In this document: piece by piece, positions 28,971 through 37,909 of the stretch
Layout of the letters: each line of letters begins with the position of its first letter
Position numbering within the stretch: position 1 is the stretch's first letter
From: Novosphingobium sp. KCTC 2891
Lineage (GTDB): Bacteria > Pseudomonadota > Alphaproteobacteria > Sphingomonadales > Sphingomonadaceae
NCBI RefSeq assembly: GCF_025938155.1
Contig: NZ_JAPCZG010000004.1
Span: forward strand, 337,943-401,942
DNA: 64,000 nucleotides
Direction: 5' to 3'
Translations under genes and position numbers: made by a program
Notes under the pieces: model-generated
Told to the model about the DNA's origin: nothing
The model's input: only the letters and a program-made list of their open reading frames with translations
Databases searched by the model: none

Positions 28971-30389
28971 TCAGTCTTCGAGCTGGCGCAGCAGCGTGCG
29001 CACATCGCCGTCCATGTCGGCATCGCGCGAGCGCAGTTCCTCGATCAGGCGCACCGCGTGGATCACGGTGGAATGGTCGCGCCCGCCGAACTTGCGGCCG
29101 ATCTCCGGATAGGAGCGCGGCGTCAGCACCTTGGCGAGGTACATCGCGACCTGGCGCGGGCGCACCACCGCGCGGGCACGGCGCTTGGAAGCCATTTCCG
29201 TGCGGTCGACGCGGTAGAACTGGCAGACCGTGCGCTGGATCTCGTCGATGGTGATGCGGCGGCGGTTGGCCGAGAGGATGTCGGTCAGCTGTTCTTCGGC
29301 CAGCTGGAGCGACACCGGCTGGCCGGTGAGCTGCGCGAAGGCGACCAGCTTGTTGAGGCCGCCGACGAGTTCGCGCACGTTGCGGTTGATCGTGCGGGCG
29401 AGGAACTCGACCACGTCCGATGGAACCGGCGTGCTGGTGAAGCGGGTCAGGCGGTGTTCGAGGATCTTGCGGCGCAGCTCGATGTCGGCGGGCTGGATAT
29501 CGGCGACCAGGCCCATCGACAGGCGCGAGAGCAGGCGCTGCTCCACCCCGTCCAGCGCCTGGGGCGCACGGTCGGCGGCGACGACGAGGCGCTTGCCCGC
29601 GCTCATCAGCGCGTCGATCGTGTGGAGGAATTCCTCCTGCGTGCTCGACTTGCCGATGATGAACTGGATGTCGTCGACCAGCAGCAGGTCGAAACCGCGC
29701 AGGCGCGACTTGAACTCGATCATCTCGTTCGAGCGCATGGCCTGAACGAATTCGATCATGAACCGCTCGGCCGAGCAGTAGAAGATGCGCGCGCCCGGCT
29801 TGTTCGCGGCATAGGCGTGGCCGATGGCATGAAGCAGGTGGGTCTTGCCCTGGCCGGTCGACCCCTTGAGGTAGAGCGGAGAGAACTGCGGCGTTTCCAG
29901 CGCCGCCATGCGCTGCGCGGCGTTGACCGCCAGCACATTGGCCGAACCCGAAACGAATTCGGCGAAGGTCAGCGAAGGGTCCAGCCCGGTCATTGCCGAA
30001 TCGGCAACCATCGGGGCGGCGGGAATGCGCTGCGCGGGCTGGATGGGCTCCGCCCCGGCAAAGCCGCTGCCCGAAAAGGCACTGCCACCCACACGCAGTT
30101 CCGGCATCGCCCGACGACGCGGATGCACGGTGATTCGCACCTGGCGCACTTCTGCGCGGGCGATCTTCCATGCAAGGCTGAGACGATCGGCAAAACGGTC
30201 CGCCACCCAGTTGGCAGAGAATTCGGTCGGCAGGAACAGGTCCAGCGTGCCGGTCTCCTTGCAGAAGCTGCCAAGCTGGATCGGCTTGATCCACTGGCTG
30301 TGCAACTGCGGCCCCAGGTCCTTCTTCAGGCCCTGGCTGATGTCGGCCCAGTCGGCTGCCAGATCCAGCGCTTCCTGGTCCTCGATCAT
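28971..30389 (-). CDS. dnaA: Chromosomal replication initiator protein DnaA
   Basis: The AAA+ protein that melts the replication origin. Domain I begins at about EALDLAADWADISQGLKKDL and includes QWIKPIQLGSF. Domain III has the P-loop LKGSTGQGKTHLLHAIG and Walker B DLLLVDDIQFIIG, and domain IV has the DnaA-box-binding signature IGRKFGGRDHSTVIHAVRLI. I use the ATG at 30389 (MIEDQEALDLAAD), which gives 472 residues. The frame is open to a GTG at 30491, with an ATG at 30413, and sphingomonad homologues may begin at either. No DnaA boxes were found in the upstream region by eye. Confidence 0.93.
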   Translation of the reverse strand: MIEDQEALDLAADWADISQGLKKDLGPQLHSQWIKPIQLGSFCKETGTLDLFLPTEFSANWVADRFADRLSLAWKIARAEVRQVRITVHPRRRAMPELRVGGSAFSGSGFAGAEPIQPAQRIPAAPMVADSAMTGLDPSLTFAEFVSGSANVLAVNAAQRMAALETPQFSPLYLKGSTGQGKTHLLHAIGHAYAANKPGARIFYCSAERFMIEFVQAMRSNEMIEFKSRLRGFDLLLVDDIQFIIGKSSTQEEFLHTIDALMSAGKRLVVAADRAPQALDGVEQRLLSRLSMGLVADIQPADIELRRKILEHRLTRFTSTPVPSDVVEFLARTINRNVRELVGGLNKLVAFAQLTGQPVSLQLAEEQLTDILSANRRRITIDEIQRTVCQFYRVDRTEMASKRRARAVVRPRQVAMYLAKVLTPRSYPEIGRKFGGRDHSTVIHAVRLIEELRSRDADMDGDVRTLLRQLED

Positions 30390-30539
30390 TGTACCGTCAC
30401 GTCCCTTCTTCATATTCCCGGCCGACGCCGATGTCTTGTTGATGCCGGCGCCACGCCCGGCGCCGCCACTGCCGTATTCGTCTGTTTTCACGCGCAGCCG
30501 CCCCGCATCCCTGCCTGCATAAGTGCCCCCTCTGCAGAC

Positions 30540-30722
30540 ATGACCATACCCCAGCCCGGAACGCGCCTTTTTGACACGCCGGACTCTGTTTCAATCGATT
30601 TTCGTGACACCGGCCGGACGATCACCCTGCTTGAACAGAGGCCCCCGCCACCGCCGGTTCGACCTGTCTATTGGCCGACGCGGGGTCTGCGCAAGCGGCG
30701 CCTCGCAAAAAAATTGAAATAA
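30540..30722 (+). CDS. Possible 60-residue ORF divergent from dnaA
   Basis: An open frame starting MTIPQPGTRLFDTPDSVSID and ending in a basic tail, RGLRKRRLAKKLK, with a proline run in the middle. No ribosome-binding site is clear and codon use is weaker than in neighbouring genes, so it may not be expressed. No family is recognised. Confidence 0.25.
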   Translation: MTIPQPGTRLFDTPDSVSIDFRDTGRTITLLEQRPPPPPVRPVYWPTRGLRKRRLAKKLK

Positions 30723-30836
30723 ACCGGCTTGACTCAACGGGGCCCCGCAGAACTCCATTAAGATATTGTTTTAAAACGATTTTCCCGAAACTCGCCCGCG
30801 AATCGCGATGATTCCGTGACTTCGTCGTAACGGGCG

Positions 30837-30857
30837 GTGTGACAAGCGCTGTCACAC
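30837..30857. other. Hairpin with perfect 8-bp arms upstream of the rpsT terminator
   Basis: GTGTGACA (30837-30844) and TGTCACAC (30850-30857) pair around AGCGC, and the arms extend to GGCG...CGCC with one bulge. It lies beyond the rpsT terminator in the rpsT transcription direction. It could be a protein-binding palindrome in the dnaA control region or a second terminator stem. Confidence 0.5.
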
Positions 30858-30862
30858 GCCAC

Positions 30863-30905
30863 AAAAAGAAAATGGCCGGCGTTCGCCACGCCGGCCACGT
30901 TCCTT
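30863..30905 (-). terminator. Intrinsic terminator of rpsT
   Basis: GGCCGGCGT (30874-30882) pairs with ACGCCGGCC (30888-30896). On the minus strand the stem is followed by TTTTCTTTTT, a good T-run; on the plus strand it is followed by TTCCTTTTTT, so it may work both ways. Confidence 0.8.
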
Positions 30906-30947
30906 TTTTGTGCTGTCCATACCCCATCGGGGTACGGCCAAAGCGAA

Positions 30948-31208
30948 TCAGAGAGAAGCGACTCGCTTGGTCAGGCGCGACATCTTGCGCGCCACGGTGT
31001 TCTTGTGGAGCACACCGCGCGCCACGCCGCGCGCCAGCTCAGGCTGCGCAGCCTTCAGCGCTTCAGCCGCCGCGTCCTTGTCGCCGCCAGCGAGCGCGGT
31101 CTCGACCTTCTTGACGAAGGTGCGGATGCGCGAAAGGCGGTTGCCGTTGATTTCGGCGCGATGTTCGTTGCGGCGGATGCGCTTGCGGGCTTGCGGCGTG
31201 TTGGCCAT
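30948..31208 (-). CDS. rpsT: 30S ribosomal protein S20
   Basis: A primary 16S rRNA-binding protein of the small subunit. The 86-residue protein is lysine/arginine rich and matches S20: [20 protein letters not shown] at the N-terminus, [13 protein letters not shown] in the middle and [19 protein letters not shown] at the C-terminus. The start at 31208 is the family norm. An intrinsic terminator follows about 42 bases after the stop. The dnaA gene lies about 560 bases downstream on the same strand. Confidence 0.96.
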   Translation of the reverse strand: MANTPQARKRIRRNEHRAEINGNRLSRIRTFVKKVETALAGGDKDAAAEALKAAQPELARGVARGVLHKNTVARKMSRLTKRVASL

Positions 31209-31355
31209 GTGGTTCCTGTTTCTGTCCTCTGGGGGGCCATCCTGAGGGACGCCCATGCATCTTGGCGGAAAGCGGGAAAGCCCTCCGGAAAGCGGCGCCC
31301 ATAACGCCACAGCGGTTGCCGGTCAACAGATTCGCCGCATTCTGGCGCTCTCGCG

Positions 31356-32375
31356 TCAGATCCAGCCTGCGAGTTCGCGCCGGACAAGCGTTTCCAGCAG
31401 GCCGATTCCCGCCTCGCCCGCGTTGAGGCAGGCGAGCGCCGCAAAATGCGTGCCTCCGGCAGCGAGGAAATCGTCGCGGCCGCGAATCGCCAGCTCCTCC
31501 AGCGTTTCCAGGCAGTCGGCCGAGAAACCGGGCGCCGCGATGGCCACGCGCTTCGTGCCGCTTCGGGCTTCCGCGGCGAGAACCGCATCGGTTGCCGGCT
31601 CCAGCCATTTCGCCCGGCCGAAGCGCGACTGGAACGCGGTTTCCACCCGGAGGCCCGGATGCGTCGCGGCGAAGGCCTCGCCCACCAGGCGGGCGGTCTT
31701 GCGGCAATGACAGTGATAGGGATCGCCCAGATGCAGCGTGCGCTCCGGCATTCCATGGAAGCTGAGCAGCAGCACTTCGGGCGCGAAATCGAGCCCCGCG
31801 ATCTGGGCGGCGAGATCGGTGTGGAGCGCGGCGATGGCAGCGGGATCGTCGTGATAGGGGGGCAGCGTGCGCAGCGCGGGCAGGCGCCGGCGTGCCTTGA
31901 TCCAGTCGGCGAGCGCATCGAGCGCGCTGGCGGTCGTGGCGCCCGAATATTGCGGATAGAGCGGGGCGACCAGGATGCGCTCGCACCCGGCTTCGAGCAG
32001 GGCGTCGAGTTCCTTTGCCATCGCCGGGCTTTGATAGCGCATGGCATGGCGCACGATCGCCGCATCGCCCAGCCGGGCCTGAAGCGCGCGCGCCTGCGCG
32101 GCGGTGATCGCGGCGAGCGGCGAGCCTTCGTCGCTCCATACCTGGGCATAGGCATGGGCGCTCTTTTTCGGCCGCGTGTTGAGAATGATCCCGCGCAGGA
32201 TCGGCTGCCACAGCAGCGAGGGAATCTCGACCACGCGCTTGTCCGACAGGAATTCACGCAAGTAGCGCTTCACCGCGCCGGCATCGGGCGCGTCGGGCGT
32301 GCCGAGGTTCACGAGCAGGACGCCCACTTTCCCCGTGGCGATGGCGGGGTCACCGGCGGGACGGAAATCAGGCAT
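31356..32375 (-). CDS. hemH: Ferrochelatase
   Basis: It inserts Fe2+ into protoporphyrin IX, the last step of haem synthesis. The 339-residue protein shows KVGVLLVNLGTPDAPDAGAV at the N-terminus, VAPLYPQYSGATTASALDAL, the catalytic-His region LLLSFHGMPERTLHLGDPY, and YHCHCRKTARLVGEAF. The ending ALACLNAGEAGIGLLETLV is typical. Its ATG overlaps the stop of the molybdopterin-hydroxylase gene (TGATG), which is an unusual pairing; the two are likely translated together but I see no functional link. Confidence 0.94.
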   Translation of the reverse strand: MPDFRPAGDPAIATGKVGVLLVNLGTPDAPDAGAVKRYLREFLSDKRVVEIPSLLWQPILRGIILNTRPKKSAHAYAQVWSDEGSPLAAITAAQARALQARLGDAAIVRHAMRYQSPAMAKELDALLEAGCERILVAPLYPQYSGATTASALDALADWIKARRRLPALRTLPPYHDDPAAIAALHTDLAAQIAGLDFAPEVLLLSFHGMPERTLHLGDPYHCHCRKTARLVGEAFAATHPGLRVETAFQSRFGRAKWLEPATDAVLAAEARSGTKRVAIAAPGFSADCLETLEELAIRGRDDFLAAGGTHFAALACLNAGEAGIGLLETLVRRELAGWI

Positions 32376-34672
32376 CACAGACCTTCGGACAGGAGCGGCA
32401 GCCGGCGGAAACGCAGGCCGGTCGCCGAAAACAGGGCGTTGGCGATGGCGGGAGCGACGGCGACCATGCCAAGCTCGCCAGGATCGAACGGATCCTCGTT
32501 TGAATCGGCAAAGGCAACATCGACCTTGGGGCAATCGGCAAGCAGGGGCAGCCCCAGCCCGGCCAGCCGCGCCGATTGCGGCAGGCCGGCGGCATAGGCG
32601 GTGCTGCCGCCGATCGCCTGCGCCAGCCCGAACACCAGCCCCCCCTCGATCTGCTGGCGGGCAATATCGACATTCACGATCCGGCCGATGTCGACATAGG
32701 CGGAAAGCCGCTCGACCCGGATGGCGCCTTCCTCCTGCCGGGCGGTGGCGACCACGGCGATCATTCCGCTGCGCTGGCCCGAGCCATCGGCCGAAGACGC
32801 GGCAAGGTCCATGCGATGGCAGGCGATGCCCTGACCCGAGGCATCGGCGCCGCCGCCCCACATCGCCAGCCGCGCAACGCCTTGCAGGCAAGCGACAAGG
32901 CGCGGCTGGCCCGCCAGCATCGCCACCCGGAACGACAGCGGCTCAGCCCCGGCGAAGTGCGCGCACTCGTCCACGAAGCTCTCGGTGAAGAAGGCGGTGT
33001 AGCCATGGGCGTTGCCGCGGAACCGTCCGGTGGGCAGCGGCAGGGTGGCGGGCACATGGTCGGCCGCCTTTTCGGGAATGGCGTAGAGCGGCAGCGCGCC
33101 TTCGCACGCCAGCGGATCGGGCTTGCCGTGCGCGGCGGCGAGCGCGGCGGACACGCTCGTTTCATCGAGCAGGCGGGTGCCCGCCTCGATCGCGGTGGCG
33201 GGCAACGCCATGCGCGTGCGCCAGCCGAGCAGGCGCTGCTTGTCCGGGCTCATCGCGGCGGACAGCAACGCCGAGACCGGCGCGCGCGGGAACGCGGCGA
33301 GCGATTCCTGCCAGCGCGACCATACCAGCTGCACCGGCCGCCCCAGCGCTTTTGCGAGCGCCGCGACTTCCGAGGCAACGCGCACGTCGAGCCGCGCATC
33401 GAAACTGCCGCCGGCGTGCATCGGGTAGACGATCACATGGCGGCGGGCGACGCCGGCGGCGCGCGCCGCGGCGCGGCGGGCGAGTTCGGGCGCCTGCGTG
33501 GGCAGCCACAGTTCCAGCCGGCCTTCCTCCAGCCGCGCAGTCGCAGTGGCGGTTTCGAGCGGGGCGTGGAGCGCCGGCTCGACATCGTAGCGCGCCACAA
33601 GACTGGGCTTGCGCAGCAGTTCGGTGGGATCGCCGTCGGCGGCGAGGCGGGTGGGCCGCCCCTTGCGCAGTGCGGCGTCCATGCGCGCTTCGAGCGCACC
33701 GGTATCCGCGATGCGGCCAGCGGCCTTGAAGCGCGGGTCCATCGCTTTCAGCGCCTTGTCCGCGGCGTGCCAGGTGGTGCCCGCGGCGGCGAGCCAGCGC
33801 TTGGCATGGACCACGCCGACCAGCCCCTTCACATCGGCGGCGGCGGCCTTGTCATAGCTCGCCAGCACGCTGTCGCCCTGCGGCCCATGCGCGATGGCAG
33901 CGAAGACCATGCCGGGCAGGCGCACGTCCCCGGCGAAGACGAAGCTGCCGTCGGCCTTGGCGGGAAGATCGAGGCGCGGGTAGCGCGGGCGCGAGCCTTC
34001 GGGGAAGGCGCCCGGCTTTTCGCGCGGCGGCTCGGCGCGCAGCACCGGCGGATCGGGCGGTTCGTAGCCGGCGGCGGCCGGCAGCAGCTGCGCGAACGAG
34101 AAACGCCGCTGGCCCGAGACGACCGCGTGATCGCGCGCATCGCAGGTTTCCCAGCCGACGCCCCACTTGTCCGCCGCCGCCATCGACAGCATCGCCCGCA
34201 CGCCCGCCGCCGCTGCGCGCAACGGCGCCTCGAACGCGGCGAGCGCGGTGCCTTCGGCGGTGATCATCATCGGCTCGCGCTCGGCGTGAAGGCGGGCGAG
34301 CGTATCGGTGGGGGCATCGGCGAGCGACGGCGCCAGCGGGAGCCATAGCGGCGCCCAGCGCGCGGCGAGCACCGGATCGGCATAGACCGGGCTGACCGGT
34401 GCGGGCTCCACCCCCACGCGCCGCCAGTCCGCGCCGATCTCCATCGCCACGATCTGCGCGACCAGCGTGGTGATCCCCTGCCCCATCTCGCAGAACGGGA
34501 CGGCGACGCTGATGCTGCCGTCCCGGCTCATGCGGATGAAGCTGTCGAAAACGTGCTCGCCCTCGCCCGCGACCAGCGGGCTGGCATAGTGCCGCGGGAC
34601 AAGCCCGAACGCGACGATGAGGCCCCCGGCGGCGCCGGCGCCGATCAGCAGGCCCCGCCGGGTGACCCTCAC
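32375..34672 (-). CDS. Molybdopterin-binding large subunit of the xanthine dehydrogenase/isoquinoline oxidoreductase family, without adjacent small subunit
   Basis: A 765-residue protein like IorB, the large subunit of isoquinoline/aldehyde-type molybdenum hydroxylases. The Tat motif TRRGLLIGAGAAGGLIVAF at the N-terminus indicates export folded with cofactor. EMGQGITTLVAQIVAMEIG, DARDHAVVSGQRRFSFAQL, FRGNAHGYTAFFTESFVDE and the C-terminal DIGRIVNVDIARQQIEGGL are family segments. The start is GTG at 34672, just after the mrp stop. The (2Fe-2S) subunit and cytochrome subunit usually encoded next to it are absent; its neighbours are mrp and hemH. The GGGFGRR motif expected in the middle is changed to HAGGSFDARLD, so the enzyme may use a different electron route or substrate. 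Confidence 0.8.
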   Translation of the reverse strand: MRVTRRGLLIGAGAAGGLIVAFGLVPRHYASPLVAGEGEHVFDSFIRMSRDGSISVAVPFCEMGQGITTLVAQIVAMEIGADWRRVGVEPAPVSPVYADPVLAARWAPLWLPLAPSLADAPTDTLARLHAEREPMMITAEGTALAAFEAPLRAAAAGVRAMLSMAAADKWGVGWETCDARDHAVVSGQRRFSFAQLLPAAAGYEPPDPPVLRAEPPREKPGAFPEGSRPRYPRLDLPAKADGSFVFAGDVRLPGMVFAAIAHGPQGDSVLASYDKAAAADVKGLVGVVHAKRWLAAAGTTWHAADKALKAMDPRFKAAGRIADTGALEARMDAALRKGRPTRLAADGDPTELLRKPSLVARYDVEPALHAPLETATATARLEEGRLELWLPTQAPELARRAAARAAGVARRHVIVYPMHAGGSFDARLDVRVASEVAALAKALGRPVQLVWSRWQESLAAFPRAPVSALLSAAMSPDKQRLLGWRTRMALPATAIEAGTRLLDETSVSAALAAAHGKPDPLACEGALPLYAIPEKAADHVPATLPLPTGRFRGNAHGYTAFFTESFVDECAHFAGAEPLSFRVAMLAGQPRLVACLQGVARLAMWGGGADASGQGIACHRMDLAASSADGSGQRSGMIAVVATARQEEGAIRVERLSAYVDIGRIVNVDIARQQIEGGLVFGLAQAIGGSTAYAAGLPQSARLAGLGLPLLADCPKVDVAFADSNEDPFDPGELGMVAVAPAIANALFSATGLRFRRLPLLSEGL

Positions 34673-34676
34673 CGGG

Positions 34677-35642
<966 letters not shown>

Positions 35643-35750
35643 GTCATATCCCGCGCTGCGGCCCCAAGGGCCCTCTTCGCGCTGTCCCCTAGCAAGGAAA
35701 ATTGGGAGGGAGACACTGTTTTTCGCCGCGCGGGTTCCTATAACGAACGG

Positions 35751-36944
35751 ATGATGATTTTCGGCGGACGAGTTGCGCGCCCCGGTCCCATGGCGGGCAC
35801 CGCGAGCGCGATGGCGGGAAAGAAAAGCCCATGGGGCGGTTCGGGGGACGACGGTTCGGACGAGGGATCGTCCACCGGCGGCGCGCCCGCGGCACCCGAA
35901 GGCAAGCGTCCGTCCGCGGATGGCCCATCCTCCACGCCTCCCCCTCCGCAGAGCGGCCCGCGCAATCCGTGGCTTCCCCCGGCATCGGGCGGTGATGGCC
36001 GCAAGGGACCGAACATCGAGGAACTGTTCCGCAAGCGCGGCGGCGGTAACGGCGGCGGCGGTGGGCGCGGCCCCGGCTTCCGCCTGCCGCAGCGGCCCGA
36101 TGGCAAGTCCTGGCTGCCGCTGGGCGTGGCCGCGTTCGTGGTGGTGTGGCTGGGCACGTCGATGGTTCACCGCATCGCCCCGCAGGAACAGGGCGTGGTC
36201 ACCACGTTCGGCTCGTACAGCCGCACGCTCCATCCCGGCATGACTTTCACGCTGCCCTGGCCGATCCAGTCGGTCGCGACCAAGGACGTCACCTCGATCC
36301 GCCGGGATTCGATCCCCGAAGGCGAGGGCGAGAAGCTGATGCTGACCGCCGACCAGAACCTGGTCGACCTCACCTACCTCGTCCGCTGGAACATCAAGGA
36401 CCTCAAGCTGTACACGTTCCAGCTCGCCGAGCCGGACCAGACCGTGCGCGAAGTGGCCGAGGCGGCGATGCGCTCATCGATCGCCGAAGTTTCACTGAAC
36501 GACGCCATGGGCGCCGGCCGCGCCACGATCGAGCAGAACGTGCGCGACCGGATGCAGCGCGTGCTCGATGCCTATCACTCGGGCGTGAAGATCCAGGGCG
36601 TGGAGATCAAGAAGACCGACCCGCCGACCAAGGTCGTCGATGCCTTCAAGGAAGTGCTCGCAGCGCAGCAGGACGCGCAAAGCGAAGTGAACCGGGCCGA
36701 AGCCTGGGCGCAGCAGCTGACCGCGCGCGCGCAGGGCGAGGCCGCGGCCTTCGACAAGGTTTACGAGCAGTACCGGCTCGCCCCCGAGGTGACCCGTCGG
36801 CGCATGTACTACGAAACGATGGAGCGCGTGCTGAGCCAGACCGACAAGGTGATCGTGGAGACGCCCGGCGTGAATTCATACCTGCCGCTGCCCGAGATCA
36901 AGCGCACGGCGCCTGCCGACGGCACCACGGTGGAGGGCAAGTAA
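35751..36944 (+). CDS. hflK: FtsH protease activity modulator HflK
   Basis: With HflC it forms a large SPFH-family cage around the FtsH membrane protease. The protein of about 397 residues has a long disordered Gly/Pro/Ser-rich N-terminus (PSSTPPPPQSGPRNPWLPPA), one membrane helix (WLPLGVAAFVVVWLGTSMVH), then the SPFH domain from APQEQGVVTTFGSYSRTLHP to VQGVEIKKTDPPTKVVDAF-type segments, and a coiled coil (EVLAAQQDAQSEVNRAEAWA). Starts at 35751, 35754, 35790 and 35811 are all possible because no strong ribosome-binding site stands out. hflC follows one base after the stop. Confidence 0.93.
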   Translation: MMIFGGRVARPGPMAGTASAMAGKKSPWGGSGDDGSDEGSSTGGAPAAPEGKRPSADGPSSTPPPPQSGPRNPWLPPASGGDGRKGPNIEELFRKRGGGNGGGGGRGPGFRLPQRPDGKSWLPLGVAAFVVVWLGTSMVHRIAPQEQGVVTTFGSYSRTLHPGMTFTLPWPIQSVATKDVTSIRRDSIPEGEGEKLMLTADQNLVDLTYLVRWNIKDLKLYTFQLAEPDQTVREVAEAAMRSSIAEVSLNDAMGAGRATIEQNVRDRMQRVLDAYHSGVKIQGVEIKKTDPPTKVVDAFKEVLAAQQDAQSEVNRAEAWAQQLTARAQGEAAAFDKVYEQYRLAPEVTRRRMYYETMERVLSQTDKVIVETPGVNSYLPLPEIKRTAPADGTTVEGK

Positions 36945-36945
36945 G

Positions 36946-37797
36946 ATGAACACCCTCGAACGCCTCTGGCAGGAACAGAAGATCGCCATCGTGGCGCTTG
37001 CCGCCGCGATCATCGCGCTGTCGAGCTGCCTGATCGTGGTGCCCGAAACGCAGCAGGCGGTGATCGTGCGGCTGGGCGAGCCCCAGCGCGTGGTCAACCG
37101 CTTCCGTCCCAATGCCGATTTCGGCCAGACCGGCGCCGGGCTGGTGTGGCGCATCCCCTTCTTCGAGCAGGTGGTCTGGGTCGACAAGCGCGTGATGGAC
37201 GTGGACCTGGAACGCCAGCAGGTGACCAGCGCGGACCAGCGCCGCCTGGAGGTGGACGCCTATGCCCGCTTCCGCGTGATCGATCCGGTCAAGATGTATG
37301 CCACCGCCGGCACCGCCGACCGGGTCTCCGAACAGCTCCAGCCGATTCTCAATTCGGTGCTGCGGCAGGAACTGGGCAAGCGCACGTTCGCCTCGCTGCT
37401 GACCGCCGAGCGCGGGCAGGCCATGGCCAACATCCGCAAGGGGCTGGACAACGAAGCGCGCGAATATGGCGCGCAGGTGATCGACGTGCGGATCAAGCGG
37501 GCCGACCTGCCCGATGGCGCTCCGCTTGAATCGGCGTTCACCCGGATGTCCACCGCGCGCCAGCAGGAAGCGGCGACGATTCGCGCAGGCGGCCTGAAGA
37601 ACGCCCAGATCATCCGCGCCGAGGCCGAAGCGAATGCCGCCAAGACCTATGCCGCCAGCTTCGGCAAGGACCCGGCGTTCTACGACTTCTACCGCGCGAT
37701 GCAGAGCTATGACACGACCTTCGCGCAGAAGGGATCGAGCACCGCGATCGTTCTTTCGCCGGACAACGAATATCTGAAACAATTCCGCGGAAAATGA
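36946..37797 (+). CDS. hflC: Protease modulator HflC
   Basis: Partner of HflK in the FtsH complex. The 283-residue protein has an N-terminal membrane segment (KIAIVALAAAIIALSSCLIV), an SPFH domain with ETQQAVIVRLGEPQRVVNRF and VWRIPFFEQVVWVDKRVMDV, the typical YARFRVIDPVKMYATAG and IKRADLPDGAPLESAFTRM, and ends with STAIVLSPDNEYLKQFRGK. The start at 36946 follows hflK by one base, which fits an hflKC operon. The DegP gene follows after a 112-base gap holding its own likely promoter. Confidence 0.94.
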   Translation: MNTLERLWQEQKIAIVALAAAIIALSSCLIVVPETQQAVIVRLGEPQRVVNRFRPNADFGQTGAGLVWRIPFFEQVVWVDKRVMDVDLERQQVTSADQRRLEVDAYARFRVIDPVKMYATAGTADRVSEQLQPILNSVLRQELGKRTFASLLTAERGQAMANIRKGLDNEAREYGAQVIDVRIKRADLPDGAPLESAFTRMSTARQQEAATIRAGGLKNAQIIRAEAEANAAKTYAASFGKDPAFYDFYRAMQSYDTTFAQKGSSTAIVLSPDNEYLKQFRGK

Positions 37798-37799
37798 CG

Positions 37800-37824
37800 G
37801 GAACGCGCCCATTCAAATCCCGTT
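37800..37824 (+). promoter_or_regulatory. Sigma-EcfG-type promoter upstream of the DegP gene
   Basis: GGAAC (37800-37804), a 16-base spacer, then CGTT (37821-37824) match the alphaproteobacterial general-stress promoter consensus GGAAC-N16-17-CGTT exactly. It begins 3 bases after the hflC stop and 110 bases before the DegP start. No ecfG, phyR or nepR gene is in this window. Confidence 0.6.
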
Positions 37825-37909
37825 CATGCGACGAAGCGTGAATCGCCGAGCGGGATCGGGCGCGGGAATCCGCCGCAAAACGGAACTTGGACAAAGAGGA
37901 AAGAGCCAC

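Larger units (their letters stand above)
30492..30947. other. Intergenic region between dnaA and rpsT
   Basis: About 456 bases without a confident gene. It is clearly more AT-rich than the rest of the window between about 30705 and 30795, where a run of A residues and the stretch AAGATATTGTTTTAAAACGA occur. It holds a possible 60-residue ORF, a hairpin at 30837-30857 and the rpsT terminator. No clear DnaA boxes (TTATCCACA type) are seen, so I do not call it an origin. Confidence 0.6.

Noticed and set aside
35643..36233. N-terminal extension of mrp on the minus strand through hflK
   Set aside because: It would overlap hflK antisense over nearly 500 bases; the extension is low complexity and the Mrp family starts near the GTG at 35642.
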